DNA of 64,000 bases. Origin: Datura wrightii. Lineage: Eukaryota > Streptophyta > Magnoliopsida > Solanales > Solanaceae. The stretch is from assembly GCA_035772735.1 (NCBI GenBank), contig JASDFA010000019.1:68424001-68488000 (forward strand), read 5' to 3'. Made by a program: the position numbers and the translations under genes. The notes under the pieces are model-generated. The model was not told where the DNA came from, ran no database searches, and was given only the letters and a program-made list of their open reading frames with translations. Position 1 is the first letter of the stretch, and the number at the start of each line of letters is the position of its first letter. Shown piece after piece: positions 11,112 to 21,722 of the stretch.

Positions 11112-12330
11112 TCAATCAAAGTATTCAACTTCTTCATCAGCTGCCAGTGCTTTGTCTCCCATATCAGAATCACCCCCACCATCCTCATCTGACTTAACAT
11201 CTGAGTCCACCCAGCGTGTCTCCTCGTCAGTAGGGACATCATCATCCACGGGCTCCATAAATGCGGGCCCCACTCGGCATAAGGCTCAGGCATTTTTGTT
11301 GAATGGGTAATCCAACTCGAGCTGCCACAGCTCATCCTCCATTGCGGGCCATCCTCCGATGCGCAACTACAACATCTGCATCCGGTACATGCGGGCAATG
11401 TACTGATGATCCTGAGCATGTCGCTCGGCTAGTGTGAGCACAGGCCCATAAGTAGTGTCAGGTGCCTTGGTTTTGGTGACATCCAAGGCACGCCTGTAAA
11501 TTTGAGGGATGTAATCTAGGGCTTCCTCCTCAATATCGTGGCCCCTCAGGAACATGGTAAGCAGACCACCAAACCCGTATCAATGCCCCTGATGCAGTCG
11601 GGCTCTCTTCATGGCAAAGATGATCACCACCCCAACATTGATTTCCAACCCCTTCATCAGTGCATACACCAAACAAACTCTATACCCGGTGACATCTGTC
11701 ATGTGCACCCTCGGGATCAGGCACGAACAAATAATCTTCAACCAAATCCGGGCCTCCCTGTTCATCTGAGAATAGGGCAATTTCTGATGGTAGCCCCTTT
11801 CCTAGTGCCTACCTCACTTGGCTGTCGATCGGGCTCCACATAAGGTATGTCTGATGTCCGCATAGGGTGTTGTGATGTTCAGTTGACGAAGGACATGAGC
11901 GTCTGTGTCCCGCGTCCCAGGATTGCATTCAGATGATGGGGTTCAAAGGTGACAACCTGCCCTCTAATTTTGATGGTGTGGCTGCGTAAGGTCGGGTTCT
12001 AATTGGTATCTAACTCCCGGATAAGATGGAGATTGCAGTCCCTGGGTTCTTCAAAAATGAAGTTCAGCCCAACGGTGTCAATCCTATGTACAATCCGCGG
12101 AAATTCCTGTGCCAATGGTTCCCGTGCTATATGCTCCTCCGGGAAGTATTTGGTTTCTTTGTGTTTGGCATACCACTTCTTCCCCTCATCAGTCACCAAT
12201 CTGGTTCTGTATTGTCGGCGTTGCCCTCTAGGAACCGCTGGTGTTGCTGGAACTACTGTCCCCAATCTTACCGTCTTTCTGTTGGCGCCCGATGTTGATG
12301 CGCCCTTGCCCTTGTCTTATCGCCTGACAT
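11112..12330 (-). pseudogene. Athila-1 ORF3 (env-position gene), frameshifted
   Basis: Homologue of the open ORF3 of Athila-2 (52622-53842). The ATG is at 12330 and the stop at 11112-11114. The conserved C-terminal residues are EYFD just before the stop. Matching segments fall in different frames: PRGQRRQYRTRLVTDEGKKW (about 12235), NREARIWLKIICSCLIP (about 11765), DIEEEALDYIPQ (about 11540) and an acidic tail. Frame changes therefore occur soon after the ATG and between about 12000 and 11780. The domain resembles what Pfam calls a putative plant transposon protein, a family whose function is unknown. No signal peptide or membrane segment is visible. Confidence 0.75.
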
Positions 12331-12335
12331 TGTTC

Positions 12336-12968
12336 CTGTACATTAAAACATACAGTCTCAATGTTATTCAAGTCATAATTAGCTACAACTAAGGTTGGGT
12401 TTAATTGGATCACCCCACACTTAGTCTTTAGCAGCAATCAACACAATTTGACAAGACATTCATGATTTTGCCATTTTAGCATTCAACATGCTTAGTGCAT
12501 TCATATAAGTCGATGGAACAATTACTTTGTACTACTCAAACTTCGTACAATGAATAAAAATTCTCCATCGATTCAATTACCTCATAATTAGCACTTTGCA
12601 ATTTTTTTTTCACAACAACCTATGTAATTCTCCAATTACATTCTCCCGAAAATCCCTCTCTTACATTGGCATATTCAACATCACTCACAATACATTTCAC
12701 TTCAAACAACATGCACAACCCAATTTATCAACATTTTCATGCATTTTGTCTTCTTCTTATTCAATCCTCAACCCTAGCTCACAATATAGTAAGAATTTCA
12801 ATAATCATGCAATCACTGAGCTAATCTATTAACAACGATACTATGAACATCATTCAAGCATAACTCAATTGATTTCAAGCTTATTCTCACTTAGGGCAAA
12901 GTTTCATCACAAAACATGTTCAAGAATCAAAATTTTGAGCAATACTAAGGAAAAATTCAAAAACATAC
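12336..12968 (-). other. Predicted leader intron of Athila-1 ORF3
   Basis: On the minus strand the donor reads GTAAAG|GTATGTTT (GT at 12968-12967) and the acceptor reads TGTACAG|GAACAATG (AG at 12337-12336). Exon 2 would start 5 bases before the ORF3 ATG. Both ends match the equivalent sites in Athila-2 (53848-54557). The exon 1 side carries a UTR-like leader. Splicing is inferred from sequence only. Confidence 0.55.
12412..12423 (-). other. Internal PPT-like motif upstream of ORF3
   Basis: Minus strand TAAGTGTGGGGT inside the predicted intron, about 80 bp before the acceptor. Athila-2 has its counterpart at 53926-53937. Confidence 0.6.
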
Positions 12969-13144
12969 CTTTACTTCGATGAAATTGAAGAAAACTCAAA
13001 GAAATTTGATCACTAGGTCCGTTTCACGTTGGGAGAGAAGGGAATTTTGGGTGTGGTCACGGAGGGATTGAAAGAATAGGAAAAAATGAAGGAAATTGGG
13101 GTTTAAAAGAGGTTTTTTGCGGGGGTTACCCGGTGACCCGAGGT

Positions 13145-13321
13145 GACCCGACGCGAAATACACCTCAACGTTCCAGGGAGGGTAACGTGGAGCACTGCCT
13201 GCATGACATGGAGCCATCGCGCAGGTATTCTGGTAATTTTTGAAAATCCAGAATACACCTTAACGTGTCACGGAGGTTAATGCGGAGGCCCCCCTCCGTG
13301 ACACGGAGCCATCGCGTAGGC
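13145..13321 (-). promoter_or_regulatory. Internal hairpin module upstream of ORF3 (Athila-1)
   Basis: Two repeat units as in the LTR module. The second forms a perfect hairpin: arms GTGTCACGGAGG (13265-13276) and CCTCCGTGACAC (13293-13304) with a 16-nt loop. The first unit (from about 13168) is decayed. A CACTGGAATGTGCC tail (13322-13336) also matches the tail of the LTR module. On the minus strand an AT-rich CTTTTAAA (near 13107) follows, then the leader and donor. It is a candidate promoter for ORF3. 13337-13601 holds only T-rich low-complexity sequence and a short non-coding spacer. Confidence 0.55.
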
Positions 13322-13601
13322 TCACTGGAATGTGCCACTTTTTATTTTCTTACCTTGATTTTTTTTCTTTGCGCTTTTTTGTTTTTTTTTTTTGCCCTCC
13401 AGTCCACCTGAAATTCATTTCACCACAAGAAATTGGTTAGAAATCATAGGTTGTAATGCAACAATTTTCTTTTTCTTTTTCTTTGTTTTTATTTTTCTCT
13501 TTTTTTTCTTTCAAATAATTCTACTCTTCTATTACAACACAGTCACGGGTTGCCTCTCGTGCAGCGCCTGATTTACCGTCGCGGCTCGACGCTATTCATT
13601 C

Positions 13602-14198
13602 TCAATCATCCTCTAGAGTGATCGACGTCTTCTCTCCAATAACATCCTCACCCCAATAATTCTTACATCGTTGCCCGTTCAACAAAAATGTGGCACTTCT
13701 ATCTTCTTTCCACAACTCCACTGCCCCGTGTGGGGTCATTCTCACCACTTCAAACGGCCCTGACCACTTGGACCGCAACTTTCCTGGAAAAAGCTTCAAC
13801 CTTGAATTAAGTAACAACACTTTCTGCCCCGGTTCAAAGATCCGATGCACCATATGCCTATCGTGCCACCATTTAGTTTTCTCCTTGTAGCATTTGGCAC
13901 TTTCATAGGCATGCCATCGAAACTCATCTAGTTCGCTGAGTTGCATCAACCTCTTCTTCCCTGCTAGCTCCGGATCCATGTTCAGCTTTCTCACAGCCCA
14001 AAAAGCTCGATGTTCCAGCTCCACAGGCAGATGACATGCCTTTCCATAGACCAATCTGTACGGAGAAGTCCCAATGGGTGTCTTGTATGCAGTTCTATAA
14101 GCCCACAACGAATCGTCCAGTTTGATTGACCAATAAATTCGTTGTGCATTCACTGTCTTCTGTAGAATTTGCTTTATCTCTTTGTTTGATACCTCCAC
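13602..14198 (-). pseudogene. pol: Athila-1 integrase, C-terminal part (frame shifted)
   Basis: Continues integrase after a one-base frame change near 14200-14215. It starts EVSNKEIKQILQKTV, which carries the third catalytic residue region of the DDE core. It then has SLWAYRTAYKTPIGTSPYRLVYGK and the C-terminal GPFEVVRMTPHGAVEL module, and ends ITLEDD. The final NYWGEDVIGEKTSITLEDD is what remains of integrase in Athila-2 (55249). The shift separates it from the N-terminal integrase, so no full enzyme is made. Confidence 0.85.
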
Positions 14199-14911
14199 TT
14201 GCCCGCTATTTGGGGATGATACGCTGTTGCTACCTTGTGCCGCATCCCATATTTAGCTAGCAAGGTCTTGAAACTCGCATTCACAAAATGAGCCCCTCCA
14301 TCACTGATAATGGCTCTGGGTGTCCCGAACCTAGTGAAAATTTGCTTTTTCACAAATTTCGTCACCACCTTGTTGTCATTCTTGGGACAAGCTGTTGCCT
14401 CGACCCACTTAGATACATAGTCAACCGCTACCAAGATGTAACGATTAACAAATGACGGTGGAAACGGGCCCATGAAGTCTATTCCCCATACATCAAAAAT
14501 ATCCACATCTAATATCTGCTGCAGTGGCATCTCCTGACTTCTACCAATTGTTCCTGTTCTTTGGCATCTATCGCACATTTTTAAGTATGCTATAGAATCT
14601 CTGAACAATGTAGGCCAAAAGAAACTTGAATGTAGCACCTTGTGAGCTGTCCGCTCTCCTCCGTGGTGCCCTCCATACAAAGATGAGTGACAACTCCACA
14701 ATACTTCTGCAACCTGGCTCTCTAGGATGCATCGTCTGATCACTTGATCTGGTCCCTGCTTAAACAGATACGGCTCATCCCATATGTAATACCTGCAATC
14801 ATGTCTCAACTTCTTTCTTTGGTGAGTCGTAGCCTCCGGTGGGTAGACTCCACTTACCAGAAAGTTCACAATATCTACATACCAAGGGATTTCAGCTTCC
14901 CTTATTGCCAA
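14174..14911 (-). pseudogene. pol: Athila-1 integrase, N-terminal part
   Basis: Integrase zinc domain (HHCC: the H pair in GGHHGGERTAHKVLH, the C pair in MCDRCQRTG), then the core with Asp in WGIDFMGPFP and Asp in IISDGGAHFVN. It ends HKVATAYHPQ and shifts frame just before the catalytic Glu segment, which continues at 14198. Upstream it follows the RT-RNaseH frame after an in-frame TAG (14915-14917), so in the ancestor this was one polyprotein. Integrase inserts element DNA into the genome. Confidence 0.88.
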
Positions 14912-14914
14912 GAG

Positions 14915-16348
14915 CTACTCATCTGGGAACTCTTCTTTGATGTTGTCACCTTCCTTTACATGCAACTGACTTTCCAATCGCGATAGGTGATCTGTCACTT
15001 CATTCTCGCTCCCCTTTCTATCCCGAATCTCTAGGTCAAACTCTTGTATCAACAATATCCATCTGATTAGTCTGGGCTTAGCATCCTTCTTGTTAAAAAA
15101 ATACAGAATTGATGCATGATCAGTATACACCACTACTTTAGAACCCACCAGGTAGGACCTGAATTTATCAAACGTGAACACCAATGCTAGCATCTCCTTT
15201 TTCGTGACTGTATAATTGACTTGGGCTGCGTCAAGTATTTTGCTTGCATAATAAATGGAATGAAAAATTTTATTCCTCCACTGCCCCAATAAAGCTCCTA
15301 TAGCCACGTCACTTGCATCACAAATTAATTCAAACAGTTGCTCCCAATCCGGAGAGATGAGAATAGGCACTTCTACCAGCTTCTGTTTTAGCTCCTCGAA
15401 TGCTTTAACACAATCTTTGTCAAACTCGAACTTCACCTCTTTTTCTAGAAACCGGCATATCAGTCTAGAAATTTTTGATAAGTTCTTGATGAACCTTCTG
15501 TAGAACCCTGCATGTCCGAGAAAACTGCGAACACCCTTCACTGACAATGGTGGTGGTAGCTTTTCGATCACTTTAATCTTTGCATGATTGACTTCCAACC
15601 CTTTGCATGAAACCTTACATCCAAGGACGATACCCTCCTTGACTAAAAAATGACATTTCTCCCAGTTGAGCACAAGGTTAGAGTCTTCACATCGAGCTAG
15701 CACCCTGTTAAGATTCTGCAAACATGTAGTAAACGAATTACCGAAAATAGAAAAGTCATCCATAAATACCTCGACAAAATCTTCCACCATATCGTGAAAG
15801 ATCGCCATCATGCATCTATGGAATGTGGGTGGTGCATTGCATAGACCAAATGGCATCCGCCTGAAAGCATATGTCCCATAAGGATATGTAAAAGTGGTCT
15901 TCTCCTGATCCTCTAGAGCTATGGCTATTTGATTATAGCCAGAATATCCATCAAGAAAACAATAATACTCTTGACCTGCCAACCTGTCCAGAATCTGATC
16001 AATAAATGGAATGGGATAATAATCTTTCCTCGTGGCCTCATTGAGCTTCCTGTAATCCATGCAAATTCGCCAGCCTGTGACTGTACGGGTGGGAATCAAC
16101 TCATTCTTTTCGTTGGTGACCACGGTCATCCCTCCTTTCTTTGGAACACACTGAACTGGGCTAACCCAATCACTGTCTGAAATGGGATATACCACACCTG
16201 CATCAAGCCACTTGATCACTTCCTTCCTAACTACATCCTTCATCACCGGATTCAACCTCCGTTGATGTTGCACAGTTGGCTTGGATCCTTCTTCCATAAA
16301 AATCCTGTGTGTGTAAAAAGCTGGACTAGTTCCTCTGATGTCCGACAT
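14915..16348 (-). CDS. pol: Athila-1 reverse transcriptase-RNaseH, open frame of 477 codons
   Basis: RT copies element RNA into DNA, and RNaseH removes the RNA. The frame is uninterrupted: RT spans about residues 1-260 with LDGYSGYNQ (Asp133) and the FMDD box (195-198), and the connection holds FLGHAGFYRRFI. RNaseH spans about 340-456 with Asp344 (CDAS), Glu385 (KKEMLA), Asp410 (YTDH) and Asp453 (TDHLSR). All catalytic acids are present. The ATG at 16348 is internal to the ancestral polyprotein; a TGA two codons upstream and a TAG at the end isolate this piece. It probably has no way to be translated from the genomic RNA except by readthrough, so an open frame is not proof of activity. Confidence 0.9.
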   Translation of the reverse strand: MSDIRGTSPAFYTHRIFMEEGSKPTVQHQRRLNPVMKDVVRKEVIKWLDAGVVYPISDSDWVSPVQCVPKKGGMTVVTNEKNELIPTRTVTGWRICMDYRKLNEATRKDYYPIPFIDQILDRLAGQEYYCFLDGYSGYNQIAIALEDQEKTTFTYPYGTYAFRRMPFGLCNAPPTFHRCMMAIFHDMVEDFVEVFMDDFSIFGNSFTTCLQNLNRVLARCEDSNLVLNWEKCHFLVKEGIVLGCKVSCKGLEVNHAKIKVIEKLPPPLSVKGVRSFLGHAGFYRRFIKNLSKISRLICRFLEKEVKFEFDKDCVKAFEELKQKLVEVPILISPDWEQLFELICDASDVAIGALLGQWRNKIFHSIYYASKILDAAQVNYTVTKKEMLALVFTFDKFRSYLVGSKVVVYTDHASILYFFNKKDAKPRLIRWILLIQEFDLEIRDRKGSENEVTDHLSRLESQLHVKEGDNIKEEFPDE

Positions 16349-16354
16349 TTGCCA

Positions 16355-16702
16355 TCACATTGCTTTCTTCCGCCTCTTGAGGACCACCAATACATCTCTC
16401 ACTTGTGCCTCTATTAGTTTTGCAGAAATGATGACTAACAAGGTGTCATCTTCCCCCAAAAATACATACTTCAGATGTGGAGGCAATGTCTTCAACTCAA
16501 ATTTTGGTGCCTCCTCAATTGATGGTTTTGGCAATGGTTCCAATGACCTCATCAATGGCTAAAAGTCTTGCGTCCTGGGAAACCATTTTGGCTCGTTCAG
16601 CGTCTGCACCAGCTCATACATAGCAATGTCTCCAAAATGATCGGAGCCCATCAAGGCTCTCTCCAATGGGTCCTGTGAGTCAACAATCTTCAAAATTGAT
16701 TC
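16355..16702 (-). pseudogene. pol: Athila-1 protease-RT linker
   Basis: Same frame as protease and RT, cut by TAG stops at about 16703 and 16560 and a TGA at 16355. It contains EEAPKFELKTLPPHLKYVFLG, the characteristic Athila segment leading into RT, and ends next to WQMSDIRG. No separate function is expected beyond polyprotein spacing. Confidence 0.75.
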
Positions 16703-17332
16703 CTAATTTAGCACATTGATTGCTGATAGCTCCTCATAAATGGATGGTAGTTTCATGGCCTTATACACATCAAAAACCTCTACTTTTTCATGTGCTCGCA
16801 TGGTTAGCTTCCCAGCAGCCACATCAATCAAAGATCGCCCGGTTGCCAAGAAAGGACGTCCCAAAATAAATGGAACTTCCGTATCCGGCTCGAAATGCAA
16901 GATAATAAAATCCACTGGGAAAATGAGGGAGCCCACTAGCACTAGCACATCCTCCACAATAGCATCTGGTCTGGCCAAAGAACGGTCAACTAGCTGCAAG
17001 ATCACTGTAGTTGGTCTAGGGCTGCCCAGCCCCAACTTCTTGAACATCGATGTCGGCATCAAGTTTATGCTTGCTCCCAAATCACATAATCCGCGAGCTC
17101 GAATACTTTGCCCAATTGTAATCTGAATGGTAAAGCTCCCAGGATCCTTGAGCTTTGTCAGCAACTTGTTCTGTATTCGAGAGGTGCACTCCTCAGTAAG
17201 TGCCACCATAGCATACTCCGTCAATTTGCTTTTATTTGCTACGATGTCCTTGATATACTTGGCATATTTCGGCACTCCCTGCAAAACATCAACTAGAGGT
17301 AAATTAATGTGTACCTGTTTTAGCACTTCCAT
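16703..17332 (-). pseudogene. pol: Athila-1 gag end and aspartic protease
   Basis: 210 codons open. It starts MEVLKQVHINLPLVDVLQG, the conserved segment before the Athila protease. The protease reads ARGLCDLGASINLMPTSMF, with the active-site Asp in a CDLGAS context instead of the more usual D-S/T-G, then FILGRPFLATGRSLID, the flap/second motif typical of retropepsins. The protease matures the polyprotein. It ends at a TAG. The Athila-2 homologue is at 55249-56337. Confidence 0.85.
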
Positions 17333-18004
17333 GAATTTCTTAAAGCAAGCTTCTTCCTTGTGCTTCTAATCTCTGAGGGAACGGGGGTGGTGGTCTTTCT
17401 ATCTCAGCTGCCTTTTCCTTCCCCCTCACATCTTCATGTTCCCTATCTTTTTCCACTATTCCAGATTGCTGAGGTGGTCTTTCTGGTTCCACCTCCTTAA
17501 GTTGAATGCCACTCCTTGTTGTAATTGCATTGACTTGCTTGGGATTTGGGTCAGTGTCACTTGGAAGTCCTCCCCTGGGCCTAGTGTTTTGAGCTCCAGC
17601 TAACTGTCAAAACTGATACTCTAACGCCTTTGTAGCTAACTGCTGATTTTTCATATCAGCCGCTAATTTCACATAATCATCCTGCATCTGCGCTTGGTTA
17701 GCTATAATTGTTTTGAACATATCCTCAATGCTATTCGATGATGGAGGTGCATTGTTTCCTCTGATTGAGAATGAAAATTCTGATGCCCCCCTTGATTTCT
17801 CAGTACGCCCTGATTCGAACTCTGTCCTTGGTGGCTATTACTCCCCCAAGAGAAATTCGGATGATTCCTCCAATTTGAGTTGTCACTGTTGCCATACTGT
17901 TGATTATTATTCCTCTGGACGTTCCCAACAAAATTTGCTGAGTCTGGATTGGCACCACAACACTCAGCTGAGTGTTCACTACTCCCACATACTTCACACC
18001 ATAC
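17333..18004 (-). pseudogene. gag: Athila-1 gag, C-terminal part with zinc-knuckle-like Cys cluster
   Basis: It begins after a TAG at about 18005 (reads H-stop-VWCEVC). It contains CEVCGSSEHSAECCG, an atypical C-x2-C-x4/5-H-x4-C knuckle, then a Gln/Asn-rich stretch and a Pro-rich region PERPPQQ. Two frame changes, near 17770 and near 17368, roughly cancel, so the protease returns to the gag frame. There is also a TGA near 17606. Compare the nearly clean Athila-2 version at 56353-57030. Confidence 0.75.
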
Positions 18005-18355
18005 CTAATGAACTGCATTGACTGGGGCTTGTGCTTGATTCAAGCTCATACTGCTGAAGTGGGTGTTGAGCTGATTTTGCGATGCAGCTATCTGTGTAGC
18101 AATAGCTGTAAAACCATCCACCTCAAAGACTCCTGTCGCTTTCCTTATTCCTCCTCGAGTTGAATCCGCATTCCATTCTGGATTTCCCTGTGAAATACGG
18201 TTTAACAAAGTGTAAAGCTCCTCATAAGTCTTCTCCAATGCCTGCCCCTTAGCTACTGAATCTAACAAAATTTTAGTATGTGGTTCCAAACCCTCAATGA
18301 ATGTGTTCACCAACACATCATTAGACTGGTGATGATGAGGACAATCCCTTAACAT
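18005..18355 (-). pseudogene. gag: Athila-1 gag, middle part
   Basis: An open segment after a TAA (18356-18358). It includes LRDCPHHHQSNDVLVNTFIEGLEPHTKILLDS, the conserved Athila capsid C-terminal motif (CPHH..EGL). It ends at TAG 18005. It is 80-90 percent similar by eye to 57030-56700 of Athila-2. Confidence 0.8.
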
Positions 18356-18973
18356 TTACTTGAACCTCTCCCAAGCTTGATACAAATTCTCACCCTCTCT
18401 TTGTTTCAAACTTAGAATCTGACTTCTAAGTCTAACTGTCTTCCCAGATGGAAAGAATCGTATCAAAAACTTCCTTGCAAAATCATCCCAAGTAGTGATA
18501 GAGTTAGGTGGTTCAGCTATCAACCACCTCTTTGCTTCCCCCAATAATGAGAACGGGAATAATGTAAGCCGCACATAGTCAGATGATACTCCAGCGGGAA
18601 TGTAATTGTCACTTATCTCCAAAAAGTTTTGGAGATGTTGTTGTGGATCTTCATGAGGGAGACCTGTGAATTGCCCGCTGGTGTGCAACAACTGCACCAT
18701 ATTCTTCTTAAGCTCGAACCTCCCTCCTGGCTCTGGTCTGCGAATACTAGATGTAACATTATTTCCATGTGGGATTGCCACTTCGCGAACCGGCCTTGCT
18801 GCCATCTCTTCGGACACTAAAACTGCCCTTACAAGCGGTGGATTCTGTTGCTGCTCTAGAATTTCCTGTCTTAGCAACTGCAGTTTCTTCTCTAGAGCTT
18901 CCCTTCGTTGACGATGAAATTGTCTCTCTGCCTCTATAAATGAATCCACCAACTCCTTATCTCTTTCCAGCGT
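18356..18973 (-). pseudogene. gag: Athila-1 gag, N-terminal part without an AUG
   Basis: Capsid domain with GRFELKKNMVQLLHTSGQF, LTLFPFSLLGEAKRWL and SITTWDDFARKFLIRFFPS, the retrotransposon gag fold of Athila. The N-terminus is charged and coiled-coil-like (RQRREALEKKLQLLRQEILEQQQ). The frame opens after a TGA at 18974-18976, followed by ACG CTG; there is no ATG until the middle of the domain. Athila-2 has the same TGA-ACA-CTG arrangement (57646), so the lack of AUG is shared by both copies. Confidence 0.8.
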
Positions 18974-19077
18974 TCAGAAAAATTCAGTACATGCAATAGA
19001 AAGGCTAAGATCAAGTTGTCAGCACTTATATTGAATTTGTAAACTAACACTAAGAAATTAAATTTACCAATTGCCAG

Positions 19078-19095
19078 TGCCCGGCAATGGCACCA
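19078..19095 (-). other. Athila-1 primer binding site (decayed)
   Basis: Minus strand TGGTGCCATTGCCGGGCA, three changes from TGGCGCCGTTGCCGGGGA, which is complementary to the 3' end of tRNA-Asp. Two of the three changes are at CpG. Confidence 0.75.
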
Positions 19096-19101
19096 AGAAC
19101 T

Positions 19102-20509
19102 TGCTCGAGCCAAAACTACACGCAAGTGCACGTGGTCGTACAAGTAGTAAAGTGGCTTTATTTCAAGCCAAGTATCGATCCCACAGGGACTGAACTACGG
19201 TATTAATTAACTTAAGCGTCAGTGAACGATATCTCTATAAATGCAGACAACCAAATAAATAATATTTTATGAGTTAAGATCACTAAGTAATAAGAATCTA
19301 ACTCAAGATTATAATTTGAGTCTGAACAATAGCAATGAACAAGCTGAGGTTAAGGCAAGCATTAAGGGATGTAATTTATTAATTCAATTCAGCTAATCTT
19401 CCCTTCGGTTGCTAGTCAGGAATTAATTGCCTATGGATTGGATCTTTCGACTCCTATCCAATTAAAGATTCATGAGAACTTATTCTACATTTATGTGATA
19501 TAAGAATCTCATGCTCTAGCCATACATAACCGATTCCATAAATGACTAATAAGACTTTTAGATATATTTCTATTCTGAACGTAAATCAATTCTTAATTTT
19601 CTCAACTAAGAAAAGATCACATCCTACCAATTCACATCTGTCAAATTCTTTCCTTTTCAGAATCAAAATTGGATTTCTAAGATATACATTAACATTGGCC
19701 AAACATTAATGCAGTAAAAACAAGAATTGATAGAACAACCATTGAAGAAAAGATGAAAACTGAAATGATTAATAATTACATTCCTCTACAATTATCCTTA
19801 CCCTCAGCAAGAGGTGAATTAGCCACTCATTTATGAATTAAACATCTTCAAATAAGTAGAATTCATACAAGCAATTGAAATTAAAGAGAAAAAAGGAAGA
19901 GAATAACCCTTGAATTTTCGTCCTCTCAACTGTCTGCAACACATGTTCTTGCTCAACCAAGTCAGAATGTTTAAAATAAAACCTAAGTGTGTTATTTATA
20001 CTATTGAGAATTTTTCCTGGAATAATAAGCAACGTGGCACAGAGTGTATCGCGGAGCACTACCTCCGTGCCACGGTGCTATCACGCACCTTCACTGGAAC
20101 TTGAGGTTCCAGGTAATTACACTCAACGTGACACGAACTGCATCGCGGAGCACTGCCTCCGTGTCACGGAGGTAACGTGAACCTCCACTGGAATTTAACA
20201 TATTTTAATCTTCCCAGGAAGAACGCCTCCGCGATGGTAGTATGACATGGCGCCATCGCGGAGCCCCTATTTTTGCCAATTTCCTTTGTCAACTTCCACT
20301 TCTTGCTTCCGAGTCCATTCCCGCACTTCACCAACTTGTAGATCAGCTTCCAAAAGTTCCTTCTACCTGCAAAACAACACTAATCATGTTGGTTAGTATA
20401 AATTCACATTTATTTAAGAATCACATGAGAATGTACACATAACAATAGATAAACAAGGAGAAATGAAGCATTTGAGTATCACTTGGGCATGAAATTCTGC
20501 CCAAGATCA
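19102..20509 (-). repeat. Athila-1 5' LTR (1408 bp)
   Basis: Pairs with 7889-9295. The TATA box (minus) is at 19993-20000. The U3 end is at 20509, followed by TSD TGCTT. The plus-strand left terminus reads TGCTCGAGCC. Confidence 0.9.
20034..20266 (-). promoter_or_regulatory. CG-rich hairpin module, Athila-1 5' LTR
   Basis: Same architecture as 8819-9052. Three related CG-rich units, with CCGTGTCACGGAGG at about 20159 and CCGCGATGG..CCATCGCGG arms near 20229-20262. It lies 34 bp upstream of the TATA box on the minus strand. Confidence 0.65.
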
Positions 20510-20514
20510 TGCTT

Positions 20515-21380
20515 GATTGATGATGTTCACTGACTGGTGTTTACTTTTGATATGCTTGGCATTATATTGTAATTACTGCTCATGTTATATGTTATCTAAT
20601 AGCAGTGGATGATAGATGTTAGTTGGTGTTAGCTGGAGGCCATCGAGAGGTCTAGAGGCGATGATAGGTGAGCTATGTTGGCTAGGTACTGTTGTGTTAT
20701 TGTTTACTTTTTGACTTGCCGGGCGTATGGAGGCCATGTAGGATTTGTTTGTATGCTTGTTTTCACTTACTAGGATTATGGGGGCTAGGTAGGTTCTATG
20801 TGTTTACTTATGTTGAGTTCTCCTTCTGCGGTATTTGGTACATCTGTTGATCTCTAATCTATGTCTTCCAGTTGTTTCTGTCTTTCATTCTTGGTACACT
20901 ATTGTACTGACGCCCTAGCAGGGGCGCTGCATTCATACCTGCAGGTGATGGTGGGCTATTAGATCGGGTTCTTGGGTACTGAGTGGAGTTCCAGCTGAGT
21001 TAGTGCGCTCCAGATCTTTCGGAGTCGCCAGATGTTTGAGTTAAGGGTAGTTTGGGGCCCTGTCCCGATCATTTGGTTATTAATGTATTCATAGAGGCTC
21101 ATAGACATTGCTATGGTTTTAGTATGTTGTTATAGGCTAGGTGGGCCATGTTGTATAGTTGTTTTTCATTTCATGGCCTTGATGGCATATGGTATTTATT
21201 TTTTTTCGGTTGGTCAGGTGAGCCAGCTTCCGCTATAGTCTTTCATCTTATTCTGATTTTATAGTTGTGTTGTCGAACCTCATCAGTTCTAGCCTTTATT
21301 TTATTTTTGGGAATCATTTATGCTCATATCAGGGGTGGAAATAGGTGCCAGTCACGCCTCCCCAGGTTTGGGGTGTGACA
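20515..21380 (+). repeat. L 5' LTR, second part
   Basis: Continues 6209-7888 after Athila-1 (TSD 20510-20514). It ends GGGGTGTGACA at 21380 and aligns with the last 870 bp of the 3' LTR ending at 32857. Confidence 0.85.
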
Positions 21381-21722
21381 GACTTTGTATCAGAACAGTT
21401 CGTCCTAGGGAGTCTATGAGTCGTGTCTAGTAGAGTCTTGTTTATGTGTGCATTTTGCAGTGTACTTATAAATAGGAGGCTACAGGACATTTAGGATGTT
21501 ACCCTTCTTTCTGGATCGAAATTGTGCGAGAAGTCAGATGTCACAGGAGTAGGGTCTAGATTCACGTTTGCTAACTTTTGCAGGGATGCTTGTAACATGA
21601 TGAATTATAGCCGGTCTAGTGGCTAAACATGGCGGCAGGTAAGATTCTTATTTCAATTATGGTTATAGTTGTGTCGCGCCTCGGCATGGTGCAAGGTTTT
21701 GTTGTTTGGAGTTGTTTGTGGT
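21381..21722 (+). other. L interior, left part: degenerate PBS and leader
   Basis: TTGTATCAGAAC at 21385-21396 is two changes from the tRNA-iMet PBS. The leader that follows (AGGAGGCTACAGGACATTTAGG..GTTACCCTTCTTTC, about 21474-21515) is similar to the leaders of E1 and E2. No gag frame follows. The interior resumes after E2 at 30249 and runs only to the PPT at 30347, so the coding region is absent. Confidence 0.7.

Larger units (their letters stand above)
7889..20509 (-). mobile_element. Athila-1: near full-length Athila element (12.6 kb)
   Basis: Minus-strand element flanked by a perfect TSD, TGCTT (7884-7888 and 20510-20514), in the 5' LTR of L. Order on its own strand: 5' LTR (19102-20509), PBS for tRNA-Asp, gag, protease, RT-RNaseH, integrase, an ORF3 region with its own leader, PPT, 3' LTR (7889-9295). 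Pol sequence and tRNA-Asp priming place it in the Athila clade of Ty3/gypsy. gag-pol has several stops and frameshifts and ORF3 is frameshifted, so it is dead, although RT-RNaseH is open. Its LTRs differ at several dozen sites, so it is older than Athila-2. Confidence 0.92.
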